Notes: generated from the sequence alone by a model not told the origin. Shown: positions 1 to 5,615, counted from the first letter of the stretch. The stretch is 6,238 nucleotides of DNA from Nitratifractor sp964650685 (GCA_964650685.1 CAZYUW010000039.1:1-6238); one strand, 5' to 3'. A program made the numbers and translations.

Positions 1-2
1 TC

Positions 3-593
3 TTCAACGCGCTTTTACTGACCCCGTTCGGGAAAGTCAAGGCGGTCGTTTTCGGGCAGGATCCATATCCTCGTCCTGAGAGCGCCATTGGATACGCTTT
101 TATCGACGGGAGGGTCAAAGAGATATTTTCCGACAGCGGCCTCGGTAGAGAGGTAAACCGCGCGACCAGCCTGAGAAACTTCATCAAAATGGCACTCGTA
201 GCCGATGGTAGACTCTCGGCGAACGATACATCCCAGGAGGCGATATCCCGTCTGCGCAGAGAGGATCTGATAGAGACCATGGATGAGCTCAGGCGAAACT
301 TCGAGTCCGCAGGAGTGCTGCTGCTGAACACAGCCCTGGTATTCAGTTCCAGGGAGCGATCAAGATGGCATATCGGGCTATGGCGTGATTTCGTCTCCGT
401 CCTTTTGAGCGAGATGGCCTCTATCTCCCCTTCGTTGATACTTTTCGGTGCGCATGCCAAAGAGGTGCGCAAAATTCCTTACGCCGAAACATTCAGAACG
501 GTCTCGTTGGAACACCCCTACAACCATACATTCATACAAAACCCCATAGCCCATGATCTCTTCGGTCCAATGGAGCTGCTGAGCAAAAGATGA
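3..593 (+). CDS. Uracil-DNA glycosylase family protein, divergent (5' end missing)
   Basis: The frame is open from the left edge to a TGA at 591-593, giving 196 visible residues; the true start lies outside the window. UDG-fold enzymes excise uracil from DNA to start base-excision repair. The visible part carries, in order, the catalytic-loop motif GQDPYP (residues 18-23 of the visible part), GYAF where the uracil-stacking Phe sits, LLLNT (the uracil-binding Asn), a strand reading LILFGAHAK, and HPYNHTFIQN in the place of the usual HPSPLS loop. The catalytic Asp, Tyr, Asn and His of family 1 Ung are therefore all present. However, the His after GQDPY is Pro, and the minor-groove intercalation loop has lost its PSPLS core. 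I read it as a divergent Ung relative, possibly with altered substrate range, and leave the symbol empty because a normal ung may exist elsewhere. An internal ATG at 189 is not the start, since conserved motifs lie upstream of it. Confidence 0.85.
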   Translation, partial: FNALLLTPFGKVKAVVFGQDPYPRPESAIGYAFIDGRVKEIFSDSGLGREVNRATSLRNFIKMALVADGRLSANDTSQEAISRLRREDLIETMDELRRNFESAGVLLLNTALVFSSRERSRWHIGLWRDFVSVLLSEMASISPSLILFGAHAKEVRKIPYAETFRTVSLEHPYNHTFIQNPIAHDLFGPMELLSKR

Positions 594-650
594 TTATCAT
601 AATTCATTAAGCTACCATTGGGTAGAATTCACATCCCCCAAATACCATAA
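594..650 (+). promoter_or_regulatory. Probable promoter region of tRNA-Arg
   Basis: This 57-base gap holds a -10-like TAGAAT at 623-628, which would start transcription about 16 bases before the tRNA. No convincing -35 is seen at 16-18 bases upstream, which is common in Campylobacterota. A second -10-like TATCAT lies at 595-600. A small inverted repeat, CTACC (612-616) and GGTAG (621-625) around ATTG, overlaps the TAGAAT box. It lacks a following T-run, so it does not look like a terminator for the upstream gene. Promoter assignment is by inspection only. Confidence 0.4.
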
Positions 651-727
651 GCGTCCGTGGCTCAGCTGGATAGAGCATCTGATTGCGGTTCAGAAGGTCG
701 CAGGTTCGAATCCTGCCGGACGTACCA
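651..727 (+). tRNA. tRNA-Arg (anticodon GCG), CCA encoded
   Basis: All arms fold by hand. The acceptor stem is 651-657 with 717-723, the D stem 660-663 with 673-676, the anticodon stem 678-682 with 690-694, the variable loop 695-699, and the T stem 700-704 with 712-716 around the loop TTCGAAT. The discriminator base is A724, followed by an encoded CCA at 725-727. The anticodon loop TTGCGGT at 683-689 places GCG at 685-687, so it reads CGC and CGU arginine codons. Two details are unusual. The first acceptor pair is G-U rather than G-C, and the wobble base is encoded as G where most bacteria encode A (ACG, edited to inosine by TadA). No terminator is visible directly after it, so it may be cotranscribed with what follows. 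Confidence 0.95.
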
Positions 728-864
728 CCTTTTACATATCATCTATATATCGCGAATAGTTCTATCATATGAAAAAATGGATATAATCTCCTATTGGGAC
801 GCTTCGTCATGAGTCAATAAAAAGCGGATACAAACCAGGAAAAAGCAAAGGGAGTCTGAAGAGT
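728..864 (+). promoter_or_regulatory. Promoter and leader of the acidic-protein/gmk cluster
   Basis: This gap between the tRNA and the next gene contains a perfect consensus -10 box, TATAAT, at 782-787, preceded by an AT-rich stretch and no clear -35 (the 17-base position holds GTTCTA). A start near 794 would leave a leader of about 70 bases. The Shine-Dalgarno sequence GGGAG (850-854) sits 10 bases before the ATG at 865. No other gene or terminator is seen in the gap. Confidence 0.55.
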
Positions 865-1512
865 ATGAGCCGCCACGATGATGATATGAAGATACTTCTG
901 CTGAGCCGCAATCATGTGGTCAGAGATATGGTCAAACTCGCTGCAGACAAGTCCGGGGTCAGGGTAGAGACGATAGAAAAACCTGAAGATCTGAAAGAGG
1001 ATAGATGCGATCTGTTGCTGGTCGACGAGTATTTCGCCGATCGTGACTGGATAAAGGACGCTTCCAGAACACTGCTCAGCAGAGTATCGGTTCTGCTGGC
1101 CGCCTATGCCGACGATAACAGCAGCTATTTCGATCGTTTTGTCCAAAAGCCCTTTTTGCCAGATGAGATAGGGGAGATCATAGAGAGTCTAAAGCTCAGT
1201 AAAAAAGAGGCACAAAAAGAGAAGATAGACGAAGAGTACGATCTGGACAGTTTCGTGGAGGAGGAGAGTCTGACACCGTCCGGACCAGTACTGGATCCTA
1301 ACGATATAGAACAGATCAGAAAATTGCTCGATGACAAGGTAGCGGATCTGTCGGATGCCGATCTCATGGATAGTGAACGGCAAGATCTCTCTGGAGAGGT
1401 GGAAGCCGAGAGAGTGCTGAGAATGTTGGCCAAAATGAATCCCAAAAAACTCAGAAAACTTCTCAGAGGTGCTCGTATAGATATATCGATACATTTTCCG
1501 GAGGATGAATAG
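865..1512 (+). CDS. Acidic protein with degenerate receiver-like domain
   Basis: The protein has 215 residues and no assigned function. Residues 8-110 look like a response-regulator receiver fold: a first strand KILLL, a strand ending in the phospho-acceptor-like Asp54 (LLLVD), and a KPF motif at 95-97. The acidic pair that binds magnesium after strand 1 is replaced by Ser14-Arg15, and the usual Thr/Ser after strand 4 is Ala (79-80), so classical phosphorylation looks unlikely. A charged linker (about 110-145, many Glu/Asp) leads to a C-terminal helical segment (about 145-210) with a basic patch near KMNPKKLRKLLRG. From memory, C. jejuni and H. pylori have a 'highly acidic' or 'poly E-rich' protein just before gmk, and this is the positional counterpart. 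The start at 865 has an SD (GGGAG); the later Met8 does not. The stop overlaps the gmk start (TAGTG), so the two are probably translationally coupled. Confidence 0.85.
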   Translation: MSRHDDDMKILLLSRNHVVRDMVKLAADKSGVRVETIEKPEDLKEDRCDLLLVDEYFADRDWIKDASRTLLSRVSVLLAAYADDNSSYFDRFVQKPFLPDEIGEIIESLKLSKKEAQKEKIDEEYDLDSFVEEESLTPSGPVLDPNDIEQIRKLLDDKVADLSDADLMDSERQDLSGEVEAERVLRMLAKMNPKKLRKLLRGARIDISIHFPEDE

Positions 1513-2123
1513 TGAGCGGATCGATATTGATAGTGTCCGGGCCGAGCGGTGCGGGGAAGAGTACCATCATACAGAGAGCGGAACCTATGATCGGAGATTT
1601 CCACTTCTCGATCTCCACCACTACCAGAGCACCCAGAGACGGAGAGAGAGATGGAGTGGATTACTACTTCACGGATACTGAAACATTCGAAGAGGATATA
1701 CGATCCGGATACTTTCTGGAGTACGCTCTCGTCCACGGCAACTACTACGGTACATCCATGAAACCGGTAGAGAGAGCGCTTGCCGAAGGAAAACTCGTGA
1801 TATTCGATATAGATGTACAGGGCCACGCTCTGGCGAGAGAGAAGATGGGAGATATGATAACTTCGGTCTTCGTGACCCCTCCGAATCCGGAAGAGTTACG
1901 CAGAAGACTGGAGGGGAGATCCACGGAGAGCACCGAGTCGATATCCCGCAGATTGGCGAATGCGGCGACCGAAGTCGAGAGAGTGGGCGAATACGATTTT
2001 TTGATAGTCAACGACGATATAGAGAGCGCCGTCGAGTCGTTCGTTGCCGTAGCGAGAGCCGCGAGGTTGAAGATAAACGGTACCAAAGCCGAAACTTTCA
2101 TAAAGGATTGGCTATCCGCCTGA
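1512..2123 (+). CDS. gmk: Guanylate kinase
   Basis: It phosphorylates GMP (and dGMP) to the diphosphate with ATP in the cytoplasm, an essential step in guanine nucleotide supply and in recycling the GMP that feeds ppGpp metabolism. The 203-residue length is normal. The P-loop GPSGAGKS spans residues 10-17. The GMP-binding segment follows with Ser35, Arg39, Arg42 and the Tyr51-Tyr52 pair in the pattern STTTRAPRDGE..G.DYYF. The strand VIFDIDVQG (Walker B-like) and the Arg-rich lid near PEELRRRLEGR complete the family pattern. The start is GTG, sharing one base with the upstream stop; the SD GGAGG at 1500-1504 is 7 bases away. Codon use is strongly skewed: I count 12 of 16 Arg codons as AGA and 12 of 15 Ile codons as ATA. 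Confidence 0.97.
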   Translation: MSGSILIVSGPSGAGKSTIIQRAEPMIGDFHFSISTTTRAPRDGERDGVDYYFTDTETFEEDIRSGYFLEYALVHGNYYGTSMKPVERALAEGKLVIFDIDVQGHALAREKMGDMITSVFVTPPNPEELRRRLEGRSTESTESISRRLANAATEVERVGEYDFLIVNDDIESAVESFVAVARAARLKINGTKAETFIKDWLSA

Positions 2124-2312
2124 TGTGATCGTTAAAGATATTCGAGTATAATACCATTCATAATCCGTACGCATTGTGCAGAAAGCGTCGTGCGAAGCGA
2201 GTGTCGTCCAAATGCCACAAACGGCTTCGGGAGTTTTATACGGCACCGGAAGATCTCTTTGCAGGCCACATGAACTGCACGGTCAAGTGATAATAAAAGA
2301 TAAGGAACGGCA
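2124..2312 (+). promoter_or_regulatory. gmk-tatA intergenic region: promoter and foldable leader
   Basis: This is the longest gap inside the forward cluster (189 bases). A consensus -10 box TATAAT lies at 2147-2152; no good -35 is visible. Transcription from it would give a leader of about 150 bases before tatA. The leader can close on itself: 2173-2181 pairs with 2275-2283 over 9 bp (two are G-U). The same 3' arm can instead form a local hairpin with 2260-2264, and 2193-2198 can pair with 2225-2230 or nearby. The two pairings of the 3' arm exclude each other, which is the shape of an attenuator or riboswitch, but I recognise no known RNA family. No T-run follows, so it does not look like a separate terminated small RNA. 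Short open frames here lack start signals. Confidence 0.45.
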
Positions 2313-2546
2313 ATGATACCTAGTGGTTGGGAACTGGTTGTAGTTGTGGGTGTAGTGCTTCTTCTTTTTGGAGGCAAGAAGATACCCGAGCTCGCCAAAG
2401 GTCTTGGAAAAGGGATAAAAGATTTCAAACAGGCTGTAAGAGAGGACGACGAAAGTGCCGAAAGCGCACCCAAAGAGATAGAAAATTCCACGGAGACCGC
2501 TACGGCGGAAAAGATCGAAGAGACGGAAAAGAGTCAAAAGGCCTGA
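2313..2546 (+). CDS. tatA: Sec-independent (Tat) translocase subunit TatA/E
   Basis: TatA forms the size-variable pore or membrane-thinning assembly of the twin-arginine pathway, which exports folded, often cofactor-containing proteins such as hydrogenases and oxidoreductases. The 77-residue protein has the family layout: a short periplasmic N-terminus, one membrane helix (about residues 6-19), the hallmark Phe19-Gly20 hinge followed by GKKIPEL, an amphipathic helix (about 23-44, with GLGKGIKDFKQAV), and a charged, disordered tail rich in Glu, Lys and Thr. The SD AAGGA at 2302-2306 is 6 bases before the ATG. The start MIPSGWEL agrees with the family. tatC and tatB are not in this window; in Campylobacterota tatA is commonly linked to gmk and argS, as here. 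Confidence 0.93.
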   Translation: MIPSGWELVVVVGVVLLLFGGKKIPELAKGLGKGIKDFKQAVREDDESAESAPKEIENSTETATAEKIEETEKSQKA

Positions 2547-2578
2547 TGGCCGTCTCCGGCAATGCTCCATATGAAAGT

Positions 2579-2595
2579 CCGCATACCGCATGCGG
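2579..2595 (+). other. Intercistronic hairpin between tatA and argS
   Basis: CCGCAT (2579-2584) and ATGCGG (2590-2595) form a perfect 6-bp GC-rich stem around the loop ACCGC. The loop sequence itself repeats the arm (CCGCAT again at 2586-2591), so a 16-base near-palindrome at 2583-2598 overlaps it. No T-run follows, so it is not a standard terminator. It could be an RNA-stability or processing element between the two cistrons, or a protein-binding dyad. Confidence 0.4.
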
Positions 2596-2626
2596 CATCC
2601 CCTAAACTCTACTTACGGAAAAAGAT

Positions 2627-4324
2627 ATGAATATCAAAGAACAGCTCGGCGAAATGTTCGACAAGGCGCTGGTGAAGTGTGGTTTGCAAAACGAAAGCCC
2701 AGTCGTCAACGAAGCGACGAAAGCAGAATTTGGAGACTATCAGTACAACGGAGTCATGGCATTGGCCAAAAGAGAGGGACTCAAGCCCAGAGATCTGGCC
2801 GAAAAGATAGTCTCCTTTTTTCCGGACTCGGATATGGTCCAGAGTCTGGAAGTGGCGGGGCCGGGGTTTGTGAATATCAGGATAGACAGAGCCTGGCTCG
2901 AGAGGGAGTTGGATCGTGTCGCTCGCGATCCGCGATTGGGCGTAAGCCTCAGAAAGGATCCCGTAAAGACGGTTGTCGACTACTCTGGTCCCAATATGGC
3001 CAAACAGATGCATGTTGGGCATCTGCGTTCGACGATAATCGGCGATTCCGTAGCCAATCTTCTCTCGTTTCTGGGGGATGAGGTGATCAGGCAGAATCAT
3101 ATCGGCGACTGGGGTACACAGTTCGGAATGTTGATAGCCTACCTCGAAGAGCTTGGAGAAGGGGCGGAGGGGAGCCTGAAGGATATAGAGGCCTTCTATC
3201 GATCCTCCAAGAAGCGTTTCGACGAAGATCCCTCTTTTGCCGACAAATCGAGAGAGTATGTCGTCAAGCTCCAAAGCGGCGATGTAGTGTGTGTAAATCT
3301 ATGGAAAAGGTTTATCGACAAATCTTTGAGCCACTGTGAAGATGTCTATGGTCGGCTTCATGTCAATCTGAGCAGGAGAGATGTCAGGGCGGAGAGCAGC
3401 TATAACGACGAGCTTTCCGTCATAATCGACGAGCTTGACGAAAAAGGTCTGCTGGTAGAGAGCAGAGGAGCGAAATGTGTATTTCCCGACGGGAGTGACA
3501 CTCCGCTGATAGTCCGCAAGAGCGATGGTGGATATCTCTATGCCACGACCGATCTGGCTGCCATCAGATTCAGGACGACCGAACTGAAAGCCAAAAGAGT
3601 ATGCTATGTGGTGGATGCGAGACAGTCGGAGCACTTCAGACAGGTTTTCGCCGTGGCCAGGATGGCCGGTTTCGCTACGGACGATGTCTCGCTGGAGCAT
3701 ATCTCTTTCGGTATGATGCTCGACAAGAGCGGTAGGCCGTTCAAAACCCGGGAGGGCGGAACCGTTCAGTTGATGGAGCTGCTCGACGAAGCCGTATCGA
3801 GAGCGAGAGAGGCTATCACCCAGCGGGAGAGATATGACGAAGATGAACTCGAAAAGATAGCGGAGATCGTTGGTATAGGAGCGGTGAAGTATGCCGATCT
3901 GTCCATAAACAGAGAGTCCAATTATATATTCGACTGGGACAAGATGCTGAGTTTGGAGGGAAACACATCTCTGTATCTGCAGTATGCGTACGCGAGGATA
4001 CGCTCGATACTCAGGAGATACGGCAAAGAGATATCCGGCGGCGTTTCGATAGGAGACGAGCTGGAGAGGCGTATGGCTCTGAAACTTCTGCAGTTCGAAG
4101 ATACGCTGCACGCGGCCGCGAAAGACGCGATGCCGCATCTGATCTGTGCCTATCTGTACGAACTTACGACCCTGTTCATGAGGTTTTACGAAAACAATCC
4201 CATCCTCAAAGGGGATATCGCGGAAGAGACAAAGACGAGTCGTCTGATTCTGGCGGATACTACCGCGAAAACCATAGAGACAGCGCTGAGGATACTGGGC
4301 ATAAAAGTGCTGGAGAGGTTGTAG
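2627..4324 (+). CDS. argS: Arginyl-tRNA synthetase
   Basis: It charges tRNA-Arg with arginine using ATP, in the cytoplasm; it is a class I synthetase and needs the tRNA for arginine activation. At 565 residues it is of normal length. The N-terminal tRNA-recognition domain (about 1-100) contains FGDYQYNG near residue 36. The Rossmann catalytic domain opens with DYSGPNMAKQMHVGH, giving the HIGH signature as HVGH at 129-132. The KMSKS-equivalent loop is DKSGRPFKTREGG (366-378), typical of ArgRS enzymes with a degenerate KMSKS. The C-terminal DALR-type anticodon-binding helices end in GIKVLERL. The ATG is preceded only by a weak SD (GGAA around 2617-2620). The gene lies 80 bases after tatA. A tRNA-Arg gene sits about 1.9 kb upstream on the same strand. 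Confidence 0.97.
   Translation: MNIKEQLGEMFDKALVKCGLQNESPVVNEATKAEFGDYQYNGVMALAKREGLKPRDLAEKIVSFFPDSDMVQSLEVAGPGFVNIRIDRAWLERELDRVARDPRLGVSLRKDPVKTVVDYSGPNMAKQMHVGHLRSTIIGDSVANLLSFLGDEVIRQNHIGDWGTQFGMLIAYLEELGEGAEGSLKDIEAFYRSSKKRFDEDPSFADKSREYVVKLQSGDVVCVNLWKRFIDKSLSHCEDVYGRLHVNLSRRDVRAESSYNDELSVIIDELDEKGLLVESRGAKCVFPDGSDTPLIVRKSDGGYLYATTDLAAIRFRTTELKAKRVCYVVDARQSEHFRQVFAVARMAGFATDDVSLEHISFGMMLDKSGRPFKTREGGTVQLMELLDEAVSRAREAITQRERYDEDELEKIAEIVGIGAVKYADLSINRESNYIFDWDKMLSLEGNTSLYLQYAYARIRSILRRYGKEISGGVSIGDELERRMALKLLQFEDTLHAAAKDAMPHLICAYLYELTTLFMRFYENNPILKGDIAEETKTSRLILADTTAKTIETALRILGIKVLERL
4312..4318 (+). promoter_or_regulatory. Ribosome binding site for the TTG-started membrane protein
   Basis: GGAGAGG lies inside the last codons of argS, 8 bases before the TTG at 4327. 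It supports the otherwise uncertain non-ATG start, because no ATG or GTG occurs nearby in that frame. Confidence 0.7.
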
Positions 4325-4326
4325 CG

Positions 4327-4647
4327 TTGTCTCGTATAGTACTGGTCGTTTTCGTCACTCTGCTTCTCATAGCGTTTGAGTGGCGCATCAGGAGAGATAC
4401 GAAAAAAAGCGTGATAGCCACAGCCGTAACCGCATATCTGCTGTGCGCTTTCTTTGTCGGAATGACGATGAGGCCCATTCCGCCTCTGTTTTTTGCGCAT
4501 ATATTTTCACTCGTTTCGGCATGGGTCGCGCTGATGTACTATCTCCACAGGGGACGACTCTACCTCTCCGTCATACTTTCGCCTCTGTTGATATCACTCG
4601 TTTTCGTGGCTATGTCGTTTTTCAGCGGTGCGAGGTACGAGCCGTAG
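4327..4647 (+). CDS. Small four-helix membrane protein of unknown function
   Basis: I do not recognise a family. The 106 residues are almost entirely hydrophobic, with likely membrane segments at about 4-18, 28-46, 54-73 and 78-99. The loops with positive charge are 19-27 (EWRIRRDTKK region) and 74-77 (HRGR), so by the positive-inside rule both termini would face the periplasm. The second loop contains TMRPIPPL (47-54). There is no signal peptide cleavage site, metal motif or catalytic motif that I can see. Translation starts at TTG, two bases after the argS stop, with an SD inside argS, so it should be translated with argS. Its last 26 bases overlap the 3' end of rsfS on the other strand. 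It is probably a real gene, given the clean membrane pattern, the SD and the tight spacing. Confidence 0.75.
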   Translation: MSRIVLVVFVTLLLIAFEWRIRRDTKKSVIATAVTAYLLCAFFVGMTMRPIPPLFFAHIFSLVSAWVALMYYLHRGRLYLSVILSPLLISLVFVAMSFFSGARYEP

Positions 4648-4981
4648 AGGCTTCGCTTTTTTCTTTCAGTTCGCTCAGAAAATCCTCTATAGAGTATTTG
4701 TTCCGATATTCGGGGGTCATTATATGTATGAGGATATCCCCAAGATCCACGACTATCCATTCATCACTTTCGTCGGACGATACGAATGTCTCTCCACGAG
4801 GCTTGAGCTCCTCTTTCAGATGATCGTACAGAGCCTGCGTATGCTTGCCTCCGAGCGAATTGGAGATTATGACCTTTCTGGCTATGTAGTCCGTGTCTTC
4901 GAGGTCGAAGACCTCTATCTCCTCGGCTTTTTTTCTATCGAGTATATCGACTATCCTTTCCACTCTCTCGTGAAGTTCCAA
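4622..4981 (-). CDS. rsfS: Ribosome silencing factor RsfS
   Basis: RsfS (YbeB/DUF143 family) binds ribosomal protein uL14 on the large subunit and blocks subunit joining, lowering translation when nutrients are scarce. The 119-residue protein has the family signatures: DLEDTDYIARKVII in the first half and the conserved block W75..VD79LGD82..IH86, then R93 and Y96 followed by IEDFL. The start is TTG at 4981, set by the SD GGAG (minus strand, 4990-4987) 5 bases upstream. That SD directly follows the nadD stop, so the two are likely translated together. The C-terminal tail after residue 105 (about the last 14 residues) is not conserved in the family and is encoded by DNA that also carries the opposing gene's terminator and stop. 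Confidence 0.93.
   Translation of the reverse strand: MELHERVERIVDILDRKKAEEIEVFDLEDTDYIARKVIISNSLGGKHTQALYDHLKEELKPRGETFVSSDESDEWIVVDLGDILIHIMTPEYRNKYSIEDFLSELKEKSEASTARTSHR
4638..4666 (+). terminator. Probable intrinsic terminator of the argS cluster
   Basis: CGAGCC (4638-4643) pairs with GGCTTCG (4649-4655) with one bulged T, around the loop GTAGA, and is followed by C and then six T (4657-4662), C and TTT. The loop contains the TAG stop codon (4645-4647) of the membrane protein. The whole element lies within the 3' coding end of rsfS, which runs the other way. It is the only good hairpin-plus-T-run I found in the window. Confidence 0.65.
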
Positions 4982-4986
4982 ATCGG

Positions 4987-4994
4987 CTCCTTTT
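4987..4994 (-). promoter_or_regulatory. Ribosome binding site of rsfS, touching the nadD stop
   Basis: On the minus strand the sequence reads AAAAGGAG, beginning at the last base of the nadD TGA (4996-4994) and ending 5 bases before the TTG start. It selects the TTG start of rsfS and implies coupling to nadD. Confidence 0.75.
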
Positions 4995-5551
4995 CAGATC
5001 TTGTTGTATATCGCCATCGCTTCGTCGGCTATGCTTTCGGGTAGATACTCCCACTTTTTTCCCTCCCTTATATCGCTGGAGCTTACAGGGATATCCAGAT
5101 GAATCCCTACGGCATTTTTGAGTATGGAGAGATCCATTTTGCCACCGTTTCTGGAGACTACGCACCATGTTAGCGTATCGTCGAGTTTTTCGAACTCTTT
5201 CCATCTCTTTATCGACGGGAGATTATCCGAGCCTATCACGATCCCTTTTATTTCGTAGCTCTTTTCGAGTTCCCTGACGGTCTCTATCGTGTACACTGCT
5301 CTTCGTTTCTCTATTTCGCAGGGCTCGACTACAGCTCCCTCCGGCTCGAACACCCTGCGACACCACTCCAGTCTCTTTTGGGGAGACGCGTGAAAGGAGC
5401 TTTTGAAGGGATTGAGCCATGTGGGAACGACGATCACTTTTCCCACCCCACACTCCTGACGCACTCTTTTTACTATCTCTATGTGGCCTTTGTGTGGCGG
5501 ATCGAAAGATCCTCCGAACAATACCGCTGTCTCTTTTGATTTGAGCGCCAT
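4994..5551 (-). CDS. nadD: Nicotinate-nucleotide adenylyltransferase
   Basis: It adenylates nicotinate mononucleotide with ATP to form deamido-NAD, the step common to de novo and salvage NAD synthesis, in the cytoplasm. The 185-residue protein has the nucleotidyltransferase opening GGSFDPPHKGH (13-23, with the HxGH catalytic motif), the substrate segment PTWLNPFK followed by a conserved Arg-Leu-Glu stretch, a GSDN motif (VIGSDNL) in the middle, and SSSDIR (157-162), the second ATP-binding signature. The ATG at 5551 is fixed by a TAG two codons upstream in frame and by the position of the GGSFDPPH motif. No strong SD precedes it. It leads a two-gene unit with rsfS (12-base gap), a pairing seen across many bacteria, and is divergent from pgk. 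Confidence 0.95.
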   Translation of the reverse strand: MALKSKETAVLFGGSFDPPHKGHIEIVKRVRQECGVGKVIVVPTWLNPFKSSFHASPQKRLEWCRRVFEPEGAVVEPCEIEKRRAVYTIETVRELEKSYEIKGIVIGSDNLPSIKRWKEFEKLDDTLTWCVVSRNGGKMDLSILKNAVGIHLDIPVSSSDIREGKKWEYLPESIADEAMAIYNKI

Positions 5552-5576
5552 CCGCTAAGTATCCATTCAGGGGTTT

Positions 5577-5605
5577 TTGAGGAAAATATGCTGCAATGTT
5601 ATCAT
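5577..5605 (+). promoter_or_regulatory. Promoter of pgk with near-symmetric -10 (possibly shared with nadD)
   Basis: On the plus strand, TTGAGG (5577-5582) and an extended -10, TGT followed by TATCAT (5597-5605), are separated by exactly 17 bases, a good sigma-70 match. Transcription would start near 5612. The -10 region TTATCATAA (5599-5607) is symmetric apart from its centre, so the minus strand reads TATGAT at 5606-5601, offering a -10 for nadD with a start near 5594. The minus direction has no recognisable -35. Confidence 0.6.
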
Positions 5606-5615
5606 AAAACTTTTT

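Noticed and set aside
612..625. CTACC/GGTAG hairpin as a terminator of the glycosylase gene
   Set aside because: The stem is short and no T-run follows; it instead overlaps a -10-like box.
1125..1826. 233-residue minus-strand frame across the acidic-protein and gmk genes
   Set aside because: It spans two well-supported genes on the other strand, its product is low-complexity Ser-rich, and biased codon use explains the lack of stops.
2129..2290. Open frame of 53 codons in the gmk-tatA gap (basic, three Cys)
   Set aside because: It has no ATG near its beginning, its TTG and GTG candidates (2174, 2201) lack an SD, the -10 box lies inside it, and its Arg codons (CGT, CGG, CGA) differ from the AGA-rich neighbours.
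2212..2316. 34-residue ATG frame ending at ATGA on the tatA start
   Set aside because: The overlap suggests coupling, but there is no SD and the product shows no recognisable feature.
2549..2560. GCCG-TCTC-CGGC hairpin just after tatA
   Set aside because: Only four base pairs and no T-run; likely chance.
2609..3274. 221-residue minus-strand frame over the argS 5' half
   Set aside because: It is an antisense shadow of argS with no SD and no recognisable domain.
3299..4138. 279-residue minus-strand frame inside argS
   Set aside because: It is antisense to conserved ArgRS coding sequence and its product shows no family features.
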